In this document: positions 1 to 10,234 of the stretch, piece after piece
Layout: each line of letters starts with the position of its first letter
How positions within the stretch are numbered: the first letter of the stretch is position 1
Assembly (NCBI GenBank): GCA_031446105.1
Contig: CP132907.1
Location: forward strand, 248,001-312,000
DNA from: Arsenophonus sp031446105
GTDB taxonomy: Bacteria; Pseudomonadota; Gammaproteobacteria; Enterobacterales; Enterobacteriaceae
Direction of reading: 5' to 3'
Length of the DNA stretch: 64,000 bases
Notes under the pieces: generated by a model
Seen by the model: the letters and a program-made list of their open reading frames with translations, nothing else
Database searches by the model: none
Told to the model about the DNA's origin: nothing
Translations under genes and position numbers: made by a program

Positions 1-69
1 AAAATTTGCTGAAGAAAATTCTAAATTTAATTGTTCATTTAATTTTTTTGTCATTGCTTTTTGTAACAT
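1..69 (-). CDS. ftnA: Ferritin FtnA, 5' end only (partial)
   Basis: Only the first 23 codons lie in the window; the gene runs off the left edge. The reverse strand reads MLQKAMTKKLNEQLNLEFSS, closely matching the start of E. coli FtnA ([21 protein letters not shown]), the first helix of the 24-subunit iron-storage ferritin. A GGAA ribosome-binding site lies 7 bases before the ATG at 69. FtnA oxidises Fe(II) and stores it as a ferric core in the cytoplasm. Whether the gene is intact cannot be judged here. The match is short but specific, since the KLNEQ-NLE core is a ferritin hallmark. Confidence 0.75.
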   Translation of the reverse strand, partial: MLQKAMTKKLNEQLNLEFSSANF

Positions 70-538
70 TATATAATTCCTTTTTTTATTGCTAAATATT
101 TTTTAAATAATAAAAAAATTATGTATAATTTTTAGTAATTTTATTTATTTTAATTTATTATTTAATATTAATTTTATAAGTTTTTAGTTAATATCTAAAA
201 AAATACAAATCTGTTTTGCATATTTATAATATTTTTTTTAAAAATTTAATTTTTATTATAAAAAATATTTTTTATTTTTTTTAAAAGAACAATTATCTTA
301 TTAAAAATAATAGATATTATATAATTTTTTTAATTTCTATATAACATTAATTTTTTATTAAAATATTAAATTTAAAAAATCACTAAATTATCACAATAAT
401 AAATTAATAATTATTTTATATCATATGTTTATTTTAATGATACTATTATTACACAATTTTTATTATAAAATTTTATTATTTTATTATAACATAATTATAA
501 TATATCAATTTTAGTTATTATTTAAAAACTATATAATT
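70..538. other. Gene-free spacer, ftnA/pabB divergent promoter region
   Basis: About 470 bases of AT-rich sequence between two divergent genes. No open frame, tRNA or clear hairpin was recognised. Promoters for ftnA and pabB should both lie here, but A/T composition makes -10-like hexamers too common to single one out. Confidence 0.5.
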
Positions 539-1885
539 ATGAAAACTATAGAATTACCTTATTCATCAAATGTTACTGTAAATTATTTTAGTACTCTTGC
601 TCATCAACCATGGGCCATGTTATTGCATTCTGGAAATGCTATTCATTCAAATAATCGTTTTGATATTGTAGTAGCTGATCCTATTATTACACTGGAGACA
701 AAAGAAAATATTACTAAAATTAAGCGAAAAAATACTTTTTTTTCAAAAATAGATCCTTTTAGATTATTAAAAAATGAAATAAAAAAATTAAATATTATTA
801 ATAGCATTAATAGTGATCTTCCATTTCAAGGAGGTGCTATAGGAATATGGAGTTATGATTTATGTAGAAGTATAGAAATTTTGCCAAAAAAAGCTAAAAA
901 TGAATTAAATTTTCCTGAAATGGCCATAGGAATTTATTTATGGGCTTTGATTATAGATCATCATAAAAAAAAAGTAACATTACTTAGTCATAGAAATATT
1001 ACAAAACGATTATTTTGGTTACAAAAACAATCTAAAATAGCAATAAAACCATTTTATATGTATGAAAAATGGAAAAGTAACATGTCAAAAAAGCAATATA
1101 AAGAGAAAATAGATCAAATTCATAAATATTTACTTGATGGAGAATGTTATCAAATTAATTTAGCACAACGTTTTAAAGGAAAATATTTTGGCAGTGAATG
1201 GGAAGCATTTCTTAAACTTAATCAAAAAAATATGGCACCTTTTTCAGCATTTATTCGTTTAAAAAAAAATTGTATACTTAGTGTATCTCCAGAACGGTTT
1301 CTTTCTCTTAAAAATAATCTGATTCAAAGTCGTCCAATTAAAGGTACATTGCCTAGATTATATAATAATAAAAAAGATAAAAAACAAATAACACGACTAC
1401 AATCTTCTGTAAAAGATCGTGCTGAAAATGTTATGATTGTTGACTTACTACGTAATGATATTGGTAAAATAGCAATACCGGGTACAGTAAAGGTATCTGA
1501 ACTTTTTATTGTTGAATCCTTTCCTGCTATTCATCATTTAGTTAGCACAATCAATGCAAAATTATCTTTAAATTATCATGCAACTGATCTTTTAAAAGCT
1601 TGCTTTCCCGGAGGTTCGGTTACTGGGACACCCAAAATACGTGCAATGGAAATTATTGATTATCTTGAGCCTCATCGTCGTCATAGCTATTGCGGAGCAA
1701 TAGGTTATATTAGTTTTTGTGGTACCATGGATACTAATATTAGTATACGCACTTTATTAACTGAAAATCAATATCTTTATTGTTGGGGTGGTGGAGGTAT
1801 TGTTGCCGATAGTATTGCTGAAAAAGAATATCAAGAAATTTTTTATAAATTAAAATATATTTTACCTGTATTAGAGAATAAATAA
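539..1885 (+). CDS. pabB: Aminodeoxychorismate synthase component I
   Basis: 448 residues, against about 453 in E. coli. PabB converts chorismate plus ammonia (from PabA glutaminase) to 4-amino-4-deoxychorismate, the first step toward p-aminobenzoate and folate. Visible features: the N-terminal LPWAMLLHSG-like segment (here QPWAMLLHSG), PFQGGAIGIW, NLAQRF, the PIKGT motif with the lysine expected to attack chorismate, KDRAENVMIVDL, and the C-terminal GSVTGTPKIRAMEI and CGAIGYISF chorismate-binding blocks. It appears intact. pabC lies at 14910-15746; pabA is not in the window. It is distinguished from anthranilate synthase TrpE by the PIKGT block and overall match to PabB. Confidence 0.95.
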   Translation: MKTIELPYSSNVTVNYFSTLAHQPWAMLLHSGNAIHSNNRFDIVVADPIITLETKENITKIKRKNTFFSKIDPFRLLKNEIKKLNIINSINSDLPFQGGAIGIWSYDLCRSIEILPKKAKNELNFPEMAIGIYLWALIIDHHKKKVTLLSHRNITKRLFWLQKQSKIAIKPFYMYEKWKSNMSKKQYKEKIDQIHKYLLDGECYQINLAQRFKGKYFGSEWEAFLKLNQKNMAPFSAFIRLKKNCILSVSPERFLSLKNNLIQSRPIKGTLPRLYNNKKDKKQITRLQSSVKDRAENVMIVDLLRNDIGKIAIPGTVKVSELFIVESFPAIHHLVSTINAKLSLNYHATDLLKACFPGGSVTGTPKIRAMEIIDYLEPHRRHSYCGAIGYISFCGTMDTNISIRTLLTENQYLYCWGGGGIVADSIAEKEYQEIFYKLKYILPVLENK

Positions 1886-2506
1886 AATTATTATTTTTTT
1901 ATATTCAAAACATTTTTTTTATAAAATAGTATGAATGTATAATACTAATTATATCATAGTAAATATGCATTAAAATATTTTTTTATAAATAATATTTTTA
2001 TTATAAATCATAAATTAATTAATTTAATCATTAGATTTATTTGATTTTTTATTCTAAATGAGATATTAAAAATAATATTACTGAAAATTTATAGAATATA
2101 TTTTTAATAACAATTTATCTTAAAAACATATTAATTATATGTTAAAATAATTTTTATTTTGTTTATAAGTAAAAATAATAAAATTTAATTTAATTATTTT
2201 TTTGTTTTTTTTAAAAAAAGAAATATTGATTTTCACAAAAAATCAATATTTTATATATTTATTTTATGATTTTTAAAAATAGATAATATAATCAATAAAA
2301 AAAATTTACATCTAAAGATTTTAGAAGACAAAAAATATTTAGCAAAAAATATCAAAAATAGAATTTGAATTTGTGGTATAGTTTTTTATAAATTTATATT
2401 ATATAAAGAATTACTAAATTTTAATATTATTTAATGTATATTATTTTTTATTATTAAAAATTTCTTTTAACTGAATATAAAGTAGTAAATATTAAGCATT
2501 AAAATA
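1886..2506. other. Gene-free spacer between convergent pabB and upp
   Basis: About 620 bases with no supported gene. It holds one plausible minus-strand terminator hairpin (2221-2251, listed separately). In E. coli the uracil permease uraA follows upp; no uraA-like frame is visible here, so it is probably lost. Confidence 0.5.
2221..2251 (-). terminator. Candidate intrinsic terminator downstream of upp
   Basis: A perfect 12-base inverted repeat (AAATATTGATTT / AAATCAATATTT) with a 7-base loop. Read on the minus strand, it is followed by C and seven T residues. It lies about 255 bases past the upp stop, which is far, so it may instead have ended a lost downstream gene such as uraA. AT-only stems are weak evidence in such a genome. 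Confidence 0.4.
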
Positions 2507-3133
2507 TTATTTAGTACCAAATATCTTATCGCCTGCATCACCTAATCCTGGTATTATATAACCATGATCATTTAAATATGAATCAATAGAAGCAGTATAT
2601 AGCTCAATGTCAGGATGGGAAATATTCAATGCGGCTATACCTTCAGGAGCTGCAACTAAAACCAATACTTTTATAGTCTGACAACCTGCTTTTTTTAGTA
2701 AATCAACTGTTGCAATCACAGATCCGCCTGTAGCCAACATTGGATCTACAATTAATGCCATACGTTCATGAATATTTAATGCAAGTTTTTGAAAATATGA
2801 AATTGGTTTTAATGTTGTTTTATCACGATAAACCCCTACAACACTAATACGAGCACTGGGAATATTTTCCAATACACCATCTATCATACCTAACCCAGCA
2901 CGTAAAATAGGAACAAGAGTAATTTTTTTTCCTTTTATTTGTTCAATTTTTACATAACCACACCATCCTTTTATTTCAATAATTTCCATTTCTAAATCAG
3001 CTGTTGCTTCATAAGTTAAAAGACTAGCTATTTCTGCAGCTAATTCACGAAAACGTTTAGTATTAATATCTTTATCTCGCATTAAACCGAGTTTATGTTT
3101 AACTAATGGATGTTTTATTTCAACAATTTTCAT
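2507..3133 (-). CDS. upp: Uracil phosphoribosyltransferase
   Basis: 208 residues, the same length as E. coli Upp. It makes UMP from uracil and PRPP in the cytoplasm (pyrimidine salvage). The PRPP-binding loop is visible as LIVDPMLATGGSVIATVDLL, and the uracil-binding C-terminus as GYIIPGLGDAGDKIFGTK. The start MKIVEIKHPLVKHKLGLMRD matches the family. A strong AGGAAAAATC-type ribosome site precedes the ATG. In E. coli it is divergent from purMN and beside uraA; both neighbours are missing here. The gene looks intact. Confidence 0.95.
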   Translation of the reverse strand: MKIVEIKHPLVKHKLGLMRDKDINTKRFRELAAEIASLLTYEATADLEMEIIEIKGWCGYVKIEQIKGKKITLVPILRAGLGMIDGVLENIPSARISVVGVYRDKTTLKPISYFQKLALNIHERMALIVDPMLATGGSVIATVDLLKKAGCQTIKVLVLVAAPEGIAALNISHPDIELYTASIDSYLNDHGYIIPGLGDAGDKIFGTK

Positions 3134-3906
3134 GATTTTTCCTTTAATTATATAAATTATGAAATAAATATAAATAATTGGTGTTTTTATTTTTTTATTT
3201 ATATAGAAATTTATATTTTTTTTATTTATTAATAATCTTTTTTCTAATATATTTTTTATAAAATAATTTTATATTTTTTTATAATTAAGTGATGTTATAT
3301 ATTTAAAATTAAAAATAAAATAATAATAAATATATTATCTTGTTTTTAAATAAAAATTTTCATTATAGCAATTATTTAATGTATTTCAGTATTAAAATAT
3401 AAAAATTTTTATAAAAAAAAGATAGTTTATATCTATTTATAATAAATATTATGATTTTTTATTTATAGATAAAAATTGGTGTTTTATAAATAAAGTATAA
3501 AAAACATAATTTTTATATAATTTAAATACTATTGAAAATATCTTTTTTTTTTAATGAAAAAAATTATTAGTATTTTTTTATAAACTTTTTCTTTTATTAA
3601 AAGAGAAAATATTTTTTATTGAATACTNTAAAAAATTTACTCTTAAGTAAAAAATATTATTTATACTTATTTTTCTGATTTTATTGTATATCTACTTAAT
3701 GATAAGTTATAATTTTAAAAAATAATTCCTAATATTTTTAACAATAAAAAATATTAAAAATAAAAAAATGTTATTTATACAGATACATATAAAAAGAATT
3801 ATACTACAATTCTTATATAATTAAAATTCTATAAAAATCATTGCTAATCTGATCTGATAGATATAAATACATTGTACTAAATAATAAGATCAATTATGAA
3901 ATAAAA
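3134..3906. other. Gene-free spacer where purMN would lie
   Basis: About 770 bases between divergent upp and ppk. In E. coli purM and purN lie at this junction; no PurM- or PurN-like frame could be read. One unresolved base is at 3628. A more complex segment at about 3770-3880, just before ppk, may carry the ppk promoter, but no specific site is convincing. Confidence 0.5.
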
Positions 3907-5970
3907 ATGTCTAAAAATCAATTATATGTTGAAAAAGAAATTAGTTGGTTATCTTTTAATGAACGAGTTTTACAAGAAGCAGCAGATAAACGTAATCCTT
4001 TAATTGAACGTATGCGATTTTTAGGTATTTATTCTAATAATCTAGAAGAATTTTATAAAATAAGATTTGCTGATGTTAAACGACGTATATTAATTAATGA
4101 AGAACAAGGAACTGCATCAAGTTCACGCCAGTTACTAAAAAAAATTGAAAATAAAGTTGCAAAAATTGATAAAAAATTTAATGCACTATATAATGAATTA
4201 TTACTTGAAATGGCGCGTAATCAAATCTGTTTAATTAATGAACAACAAATTTCACCAAATCAACAAATTTGGTTACGACAATTTTTTCGTCAACATTTAC
4301 GTCAACATATTACTCCTATCTTAATTAATCATGAAACTAATTTAGTAGAATTTTTAAAGGATGATTATACTTATTTAGCTATTGAAATTATTCAATATAA
4401 AAATATTCAATATGCTTTATTAGAAATTCCTGCTGGAAAACAACCAAGATTTATACATTTACCACAAGAAATATCAAAAAGAAAAAAATCTATGATTTTA
4501 TTAGATAATATTTTACGTTATTGTCTCGATGAGATTTTCAAAGGTTTTTTTGACTATAAAAAAATAAATGCTTATTCAATGAAAATGACGCGTGATGCGG
4601 AATATGATTTAACCACTGAAATGGAATCCAGTATGTTAGAATTAATGTCATCAACTTTAAAACAACGTCTTAGTGCTGAACCAGTTCGTTTTGTTTATCA
4701 AAAAAATATGCCAGATAAAATGGTAAAATTATTAAGAAAAAAATTAGGATTATCTAATGATGATTTTGTAATTGCAGGAGGTCGTTATCATAATTTTAAA
4801 GATTTTATGAATTTTCCTAATGAAGGTAATAAAAATTTACTTAATAAACCATTTTCTCGTTTACGCCATCGTTATTTTGATAATTTTCGAAATGGATTTG
4901 ATGCAATTAGAGGAAAAGATATTCTTTTATATTATCCTTATTATACTTTTGAACATACCATGGAATTATTAAGACAAGCATCTTTTGATCCAAATGTTTT
5001 GGCAATTAAAATTAATATTTATCGTGTAGCTAAAGATTCACGCATTATTGATTCTATGATTTATGCTGCTCATAATGGTAAAAAAGTTACAGTAGTAGTT
5101 GAACTACAAGCAAGATTTGATGAAGAAGCAAATATTCGTTGGGCAAAACATCTTACTGAAGCTGGAGTGCATGTTATTTTTTCTGTTCCTGGACTTAAAA
5201 TACATGCCAAACTGTTCATTATTTCTCGTCTAGAAAAAGGTAAAATTATTCGTTATGCTCATATTGGTACCGGAAATTTTAATGAAAAAACAGCTCGTCT
5301 ATACACTGATTATTCATTATTAACAGCAAATCAAAAAATTACTAATGAAGTTAGACGAGTATTTAATTTTATTGAAAATCCCTATCGACCAGTAAAATTT
5401 GATAATTTAATGGTTTCACCGCAAAATTCTCGTGCTCGCCTGAACCAACTTATTGATCGTGAAATTAACAATATTAAGGTGGGAAAAGAATCAGGTATTT
5501 TTTTAAAAATCAATAATTTAGATGATAAAGAATTAATTAATCGTCTTTATGATGCATCAAATGCCGGAGTAAAAATTCGCTTATTAATACGAGGAATGTG
5601 TTCTTTAGTTCCCTGTCAACCTACTTTTAGCAAAAATATTCAAGTAATCAGTATTGTTGATCGTTTTTTAGAACATGACAGAGTTTATGTATTTAATAAT
5701 AATAGTCATAAAGAAGTATTTATTTCTTCAGCTGATTGGATGACTAGAAATATAGATTTTCGTATTGAAGTTGCAGTTAAATTAGTGGATCAAAAACTTA
5801 AACAAATAGTATTAGATATTCTTGAGTTACAATTTAATGATACGGTTAAAGCTCGTTATATTGATAAAGATTTAAGCAATACTTATGTACCACGTGGAAA
5901 TAAAAAAAAGATTCAAGCTCAACTCGCTGTTTATAATTATTTAAAATCAATAGAAAATTTAAAAACATGA
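3907..5970 (+). CDS. ppk: Polyphosphate kinase 1
   Basis: 687 residues, against 688 in E. coli, and similar throughout. Ppk reversibly polymerises the gamma-phosphate of ATP into polyphosphate and is peripherally membrane associated. It reads N-terminal domain (EKEISWLSFNERVLQEAADK), head domain, then two PLD-like catalytic domains. The autophosphorylated histidine is His433 in GLKIHAKLF (His435 in E. coli). The IGTGNFNEKTARLYTDYS block is intact, and the C-terminus keeps RYIDKDLSNTYVPRG. It is followed after 10 bases by ppx, an operon conserved with E. coli. No damage is seen. Confidence 0.96.
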   Translation: MSKNQLYVEKEISWLSFNERVLQEAADKRNPLIERMRFLGIYSNNLEEFYKIRFADVKRRILINEEQGTASSSRQLLKKIENKVAKIDKKFNALYNELLLEMARNQICLINEQQISPNQQIWLRQFFRQHLRQHITPILINHETNLVEFLKDDYTYLAIEIIQYKNIQYALLEIPAGKQPRFIHLPQEISKRKKSMILLDNILRYCLDEIFKGFFDYKKINAYSMKMTRDAEYDLTTEMESSMLELMSSTLKQRLSAEPVRFVYQKNMPDKMVKLLRKKLGLSNDDFVIAGGRYHNFKDFMNFPNEGNKNLLNKPFSRLRHRYFDNFRNGFDAIRGKDILLYYPYYTFEHTMELLRQASFDPNVLAIKINIYRVAKDSRIIDSMIYAAHNGKKVTVVVELQARFDEEANIRWAKHLTEAGVHVIFSVPGLKIHAKLFIISRLEKGKIIRYAHIGTGNFNEKTARLYTDYSLLTANQKITNEVRRVFNFIENPYRPVKFDNLMVSPQNSRARLNQLIDREINNIKVGKESGIFLKINNLDDKELINRLYDASNAGVKIRLLIRGMCSLVPCQPTFSKNIQVISIVDRFLEHDRVYVFNNNSHKEVFISSADWMTRNIDFRIEVAVKLVDQKLKQIVLDILELQFNDTVKARYIDKDLSNTYVPRGNKKKIQAQLAVYNYLKSIENLKT

Positions 5971-5980
5971 GATTAGTACT

Positions 5981-7510
5981 ATGCTTTTAACACAACATTC
6001 AGCATCAAAACCAATAGAAATAGTTGTTATTGATCTCGGATCTAATAGTTTTCATATGATTATAGTACGTGTTATTAATCATTCATTACAAATTTTAACT
6101 CGCATAAAAAAAAGAATTCATCTTGTTAATGGATTAGATAAAAATAATAAATTAAGCGAAAAATCAATTCAATATGCATTAGAATGTTTAGCATTATTCG
6201 CTGAACGTTTAGAAGGTTTTCCTCAAGAAAATATATATATTGTAGGCACTCATGCATTACGTGAAGCAATAAATATTAATATTTTCTTAAAACGCGCTTA
6301 TATGGTAATACCTTATCCAATTAATATTATTTCAGAACAAGAAGAAGCACGACTTATTTTTATGGGAGTTGCATATACTCAACCAAAAAAAGGAAAAAAA
6401 TTTGTTATTGATGTTGGAGGTGGTTCTACGGAATTTATTATTGGTGAAAATTTTAAACCATTGTTAATGAAAAGCAAAAAAATAGGATCTATAAATTTTT
6501 CACGTCAATTTTTTATTGATGAAAAAATTAATAAAAAAAATTTTGAACAAGCTTATTTTTCAACAAGAAAAAAAATTGAAGATATTGTATATGAATATCA
6601 AAAAATAGGATGGGATTTTGTTTTTGGATCTTCAGGTGCTATAAAAATAATTAATGAAGTATTATATCACTTAGGTAATTTAGACGGAACAATTCATTCT
6701 GTGGATTTAATTAAATTAAAAAAAATGATCTTAAATAATAAAAATTTTGCATTATCAGATCTCCCTGGTTTATCTAAAGAAAGAAGTCATATGTTTTTGC
6801 CAGGATTAGCTATTTTATGTGGTATCTTTGATTCTTTTAAAATAAAAAAGCTATATATTTCTAAAGGTGCTTTACGTGAAGGAATATTATATGAAATGAA
6901 AAAAAAAATTACTCAAGGTGATATTTTTCTTAACACTAAATCACAATTATTTCAACTATATAATATTGATAAAGAACAAATAAATCGTGTATCAAAAACA
7001 ACAGAATTATTATATATACAATGGGAAAATCAAAATAAAAAATTAGCTAATCCTCAAATTAAATGTATACTTTTTTGGGCAGTTATGTTGCATGAAGTTG
7101 GATTAAATATTAATCACAATAGTTCACATTTTCATTCTGCTTACATTCTATATAATACACATCTTCCTGAATTTAATCACGAAGAAAAATTATTATTAGT
7201 GATATTAGTACGTTTTTACAAAAAAAGTCTTAAATTTGATTTTATTCCTAAACTAATTTTTTTTAAGAAAAAAGAATACTTACCAATGATTAAATTATTA
7301 CGATTAGCTATCTTATTAAATAATCAACGTCAATCAACAACAATACCAAATTCATTACGATTAGAAACTAATCAAAAGTACTGGACTTTATATTTTCCTG
7401 ATCAGTATTTAAAAAAAAATACATTAATTTTTTTAGATTTAAAAAAAGAAAAAAAATATTGGCAAAAAGTACCAGGTTGGAAATTAAAAATTCAAGAAGA
7501 AGTTATTTAA
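5981..7510 (+). CDS. ppx: Exopolyphosphatase
   Basis: 509 residues, against 513 in E. coli. Ppx hydrolyses terminal phosphate from long polyphosphate and belongs to the Ppx/GppA branch of the actin-like ATPase fold. Visible blocks are VIDLGSNSFHMIIVRV (phosphate-binding loop 1), VGTHALREA, VIDVGGGSTEFIIG (loop 2) and an HD-like C-terminal half with AVMLHEVGLNI. It starts 10 bases after ppk, so co-transcription is expected. GppA is the alternative, but the position after ppk and the length favour Ppx. The C-terminal third is more lysine-rich and diverged than the N-terminal half. Confidence 0.93.
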   Translation: MLLTQHSASKPIEIVVIDLGSNSFHMIIVRVINHSLQILTRIKKRIHLVNGLDKNNKLSEKSIQYALECLALFAERLEGFPQENIYIVGTHALREAININIFLKRAYMVIPYPINIISEQEEARLIFMGVAYTQPKKGKKFVIDVGGGSTEFIIGENFKPLLMKSKKIGSINFSRQFFIDEKINKKNFEQAYFSTRKKIEDIVYEYQKIGWDFVFGSSGAIKIINEVLYHLGNLDGTIHSVDLIKLKKMILNNKNFALSDLPGLSKERSHMFLPGLAILCGIFDSFKIKKLYISKGALREGILYEMKKKITQGDIFLNTKSQLFQLYNIDKEQINRVSKTTELLYIQWENQNKKLANPQIKCILFWAVMLHEVGLNINHNSSHFHSAYILYNTHLPEFNHEEKLLLVILVRFYKKSLKFDFIPKLIFFKKKEYLPMIKLLRLAILLNNQRQSTTIPNSLRLETNQKYWTLYFPDQYLKKNTLIFLDLKKEKKYWQKVPGWKLKIQEEVI

Positions 7511-7838
7511 TAATATTTTTTAGAATTTATACTAAAAAATATTATTTTTTGATATAATAAAAAATAATAATAAATTATTTATATAATTATATCAAAAATA
7601 TTAATTTAAGAATTAATAAAAAATGATATCATTATTATGATTTTATTTTTTAAAATTTTTGTTAGTTACAACAGAATTTTAAGAAATTTAGAAAAATATC
7701 ATTTTTTATTTTTATTACATTAATTTTTATTTATATAAAAATGTTAAATTGTATACATATATATTAGTAAAATTAAAAATTTCACTTTAAAAAAAATAAT
7801 ATTATTAATTTGTATATTAATTATAAAAATGAGATTCT
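7511..7838. other. Gene-free spacer, ppx to trhP
   Basis: About 330 AT-rich bases between two plus-strand genes. No frame, RNA or convincing terminator is visible beyond weak AT hairpins just after the ppx stop. Confidence 0.45.
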
Positions 7839-9170
7839 ATGTTTAAATCAGAATTACTTTCTCCTGCAGGTTCTCTTAAAAACATGCGTTATTGCTTTGC
7901 CTATGGAGCAGATGCGGTTTATGCAGGACAACCTAGATACAGTCTTCGTGTGCGAAATAATGAATTTAATTATGAAAATTTAGTCATTGGTATTCAAGAA
8001 GCACATAAGATGCACAAACGTTTCTATGTTGTTGTTAATATTGCAGCACATAATTCTAAATTAAAGACTTTTATTCACGATCTTACACCTATCATTAAAA
8101 TGCAACCAGATGCTTTAATTATGTCTGATCCTGGTCTGATTATGTTGGTTAAAGAGACTTTTCCAGAAGTTGAAATTCATCTTTCCGTTCAATCAAATGC
8201 TGTTAATTGGGCAACAGTAAAATTTTGGAAAAAAATAGGATTAAAAAGAATTATTTTATCACGAGAATTATCTCTTGAAGAAATTTCTGAAATTAGACAA
8301 AAAGTCCCAGATATTGAATTAGAAGTTTTTGTACATGGTGCACTTTGTATGGCTTACTCTGGGAGATGTTTACTTTCCGCTTATATTAATAAACGAGATG
8401 CTAATCAAGGTACTTGTACTAACATTTGTCGTTGGAAATATCAAGTTCAAGAAGGTAAAATAGATGAAATAGGCAACATTATTTATCAAAAAAAAAATTT
8501 TATAAATAATATTGATGATGAAAATTTACATAAAAAAACAACTAATAAAGTTTTTTTAATTGAAGAAAAAAAATATTCTGGTCAATCCATGAGTGCATAT
8601 GAAGATGAACATGGTACTTATATTATGAATTCAAAAGATTTGCGTGCTATAGAACATATTCAAAATCTAATGCAAATTGGTATACATTCATTAAAAATTG
8701 AAGGCAGAACCAAATCTTTTTACTACTGTGCTCGAACAACACAAGTATATCGTTTAGCCATTGATAATGTAATGGCTGGAAAACCTTTTGATCCTATATT
8801 ATTTACAAAATTAGATGGATTGGCAAATAGAGGTTATACTGAAGGTTTTTTACGTCGCCATACACATGATTCATACCAAAAATATGAATATGGATATTCT
8901 TTTTCTAATACACAACAATTTGTTGGAGAATTTACTGGTAAAAGAAAAAATGGACTAGCAGAAGTAGATGTAAAAAATAAATTTTTTTTAGGTGATTATT
9001 TAGAATTAATGACACCATCAGGTAATATAGAATTTACTTTAACTAAAATGGTCAATGAAAAAAATTTAGATATTACGTTTGCACCTGGTAATGGTCATAA
9101 AGTATATTTATCTATTTCAAAAAACATTAATTTATATTTTGCACTATTAATTCGTAATATAAAAAAATAG
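7839..9170 (+). CDS. trhP: tRNA U34 hydroxylation protein TrhP (peptidase U32 family)
   Basis: 443 residues, about 453 in E. coli (formerly YegQ). In E. coli TrhP makes 5-hydroxyuridine at position 34 of tRNAs, using prephenate, on the way to cmo5U/mcmo5U. The U32 signature EVFVHGALCMAYSGRC is present with its cysteines, followed by CTNICRWKYQVQEG. Near the middle are MNSKDLRAIEHI and SLKIEGRTKSFYYCA. An AT-rich insertion around residues 210-245 (lysine and asparagine rich) looks like relaxed linker. It could only be confused with RlhA or UbiU/UbiV, which differ in length and motifs. Confidence 0.88.
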   Translation: MFKSELLSPAGSLKNMRYCFAYGADAVYAGQPRYSLRVRNNEFNYENLVIGIQEAHKMHKRFYVVVNIAAHNSKLKTFIHDLTPIIKMQPDALIMSDPGLIMLVKETFPEVEIHLSVQSNAVNWATVKFWKKIGLKRIILSRELSLEEISEIRQKVPDIELEVFVHGALCMAYSGRCLLSAYINKRDANQGTCTNICRWKYQVQEGKIDEIGNIIYQKKNFINNIDDENLHKKTTNKVFLIEEKKYSGQSMSAYEDEHGTYIMNSKDLRAIEHIQNLMQIGIHSLKIEGRTKSFYYCARTTQVYRLAIDNVMAGKPFDPILFTKLDGLANRGYTEGFLRRHTHDSYQKYEYGYSFSNTQQFVGEFTGKRKNGLAEVDVKNKFFLGDYLELMTPSGNIEFTLTKMVNEKNLDITFAPGNGHKVYLSISKNINLYFALLIRNIKK

Positions 9171-9235
9171 AAAAAATATTTATATTTCTTAAAAAATATA
9201 TAAAATTAACAAAATTTTTTATAAAAAAATAAATT

Positions 9236-9324
9236 TGGTGCCCAGAGCGGGACTTGAACCCGCATAGTCTTTAAAAACTGAGGGATTTTAAGTCCCTTGT
9301 GTCTACCAATTTCACCACCTGGGC
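9236..9324 (-). tRNA. leuZ: tRNA-Leu (UAA)
   Basis: The minus strand begins GCCCAGGTGGTGAAATTGGT and ends with GCTCTGGGCACCA. The anticodon loop is CTTAAAA (anticodon TAA). It has the long variable arm of tRNA-Leu and an encoded CCA. It is first of three tRNAs in the E. coli order glyW-cysT-leuZ downstream of pgsA. Confidence 0.95.
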
Positions 9325-9348
9325 TTTAAAAAATATTACTTAAAAAAA

Positions 9349-9419
9349 AGGCGCGTCCCGGAATCGAACCGAGTTAAACGGATTTGCAATCCGCTTCATA
9401 ACCATTCTGACAACGCGCC
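9349..9419 (-). tRNA. cysT: tRNA-Cys (GCA)
   Basis: The minus strand begins GGCGCGTTGTCAGAATGGTT, with anticodon GCA in ATTGCAAAT and T-loop GTTCGATTC. The acceptor stem GGCGCGT pairs with ACGCGCC, and the discriminator base is U. The CCA is not encoded (the next bases are T), so CCA must be added by the nucleotidyltransferase; the neighbouring tRNA-Leu and tRNA-Gly do encode it. Confidence 0.94.
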
Positions 9420-9469
9420 AATTTTTTTATTTTTTTTAATGTAAGAATTTTTGAATTTTATAAAAAATT

Positions 9470-9545
<76 letters not shown>

Positions 9546-9682
9546 TTTTAAATCATATTTTTTAAATTTGTTTGGTTTATATTAAATTTATCTTCTTTTT
9601 ATGCATTTTACTTATTTCTTTTTTTGAGTCAAGAGCATTATTAATTTATTTATATTATTTATTATAAGATTTTTAACATTAC

Positions 9683-10234
9683 TTAATTTGATTTATTTAA
9701 ATTAGACCATGCTAAATATAAATACTGTAACATAGATAAAAATGTTAAAATTGCTGAAAAATATAGCAATATAATTGCTATTATTTCAATTTGAAAATTT
9801 GGATGTGAAAGTAAACCAATTAAAGCAATCATTTGTACTGTTGTTTTAAATTTTCCCATCCAAGAAACAGAAATACAATTACGTTGTCCCAATTCAGCCA
9901 TCCATTCCCGTAAGGAAGAAATAATAATTTCACGTATGATCATAATTACTGTAGGTAATGTCATCCACCAAATATGATAATATTCTGTTATCAATATTAA
10001 TGCTGTAACTATCATGATTTTATCAGCTAATGGATCTAAAAATTCTCCAATTTTACTTGTTTGCCGCCAAAATCTTGCAAGAAAACCATCAAACCAATCT
10101 GTTAATGCAGCAATAATAAAAAGAAATGTACAGATAAAAGGAGCACCATAAAAAGGAAAATAAAAAAATAAGACCAAAAATGGAATCAATATTATACGAA
10201 AAAATGTTAATAAATTTGGAATGTTAAATTGCAT
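9683..10234 (-). CDS. pgsA: CDP-diacylglycerol-glycerol-3-phosphate 3-phosphatidyltransferase
   Basis: 183 residues, close to the 182 of E. coli PgsA. It makes phosphatidylglycerophosphate, the committed step to phosphatidylglycerol and cardiolipin, at the inner membrane. The CDP-alcohol phosphotransferase signature is complete: D-WF-DG-FL-AR, then G-EFL-D-PLA-D within residues about 46-70. Four to five hydrophobic helices are visible, including the C-terminal ILTFLSMLQYLYLAW. It begins MQFNIPNLLTFFRI, the family start. It is upstream of the glyW-cysT-leuZ tRNAs, the conserved arrangement; the usual upstream uvrC-uvrY pair is missing. Confidence 0.95.
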   Translation of the reverse strand: MQFNIPNLLTFFRIILIPFLVLFFYFPFYGAPFICTFLFIIAALTDWFDGFLARFWRQTSKIGEFLDPLADKIMIVTALILITEYYHIWWMTLPTVIMIIREIIISSLREWMAELGQRNCISVSWMGKFKTTVQMIALIGLLSHPNFQIEIIAIILLYFSAILTFLSMLQYLYLAWSNLNKSN

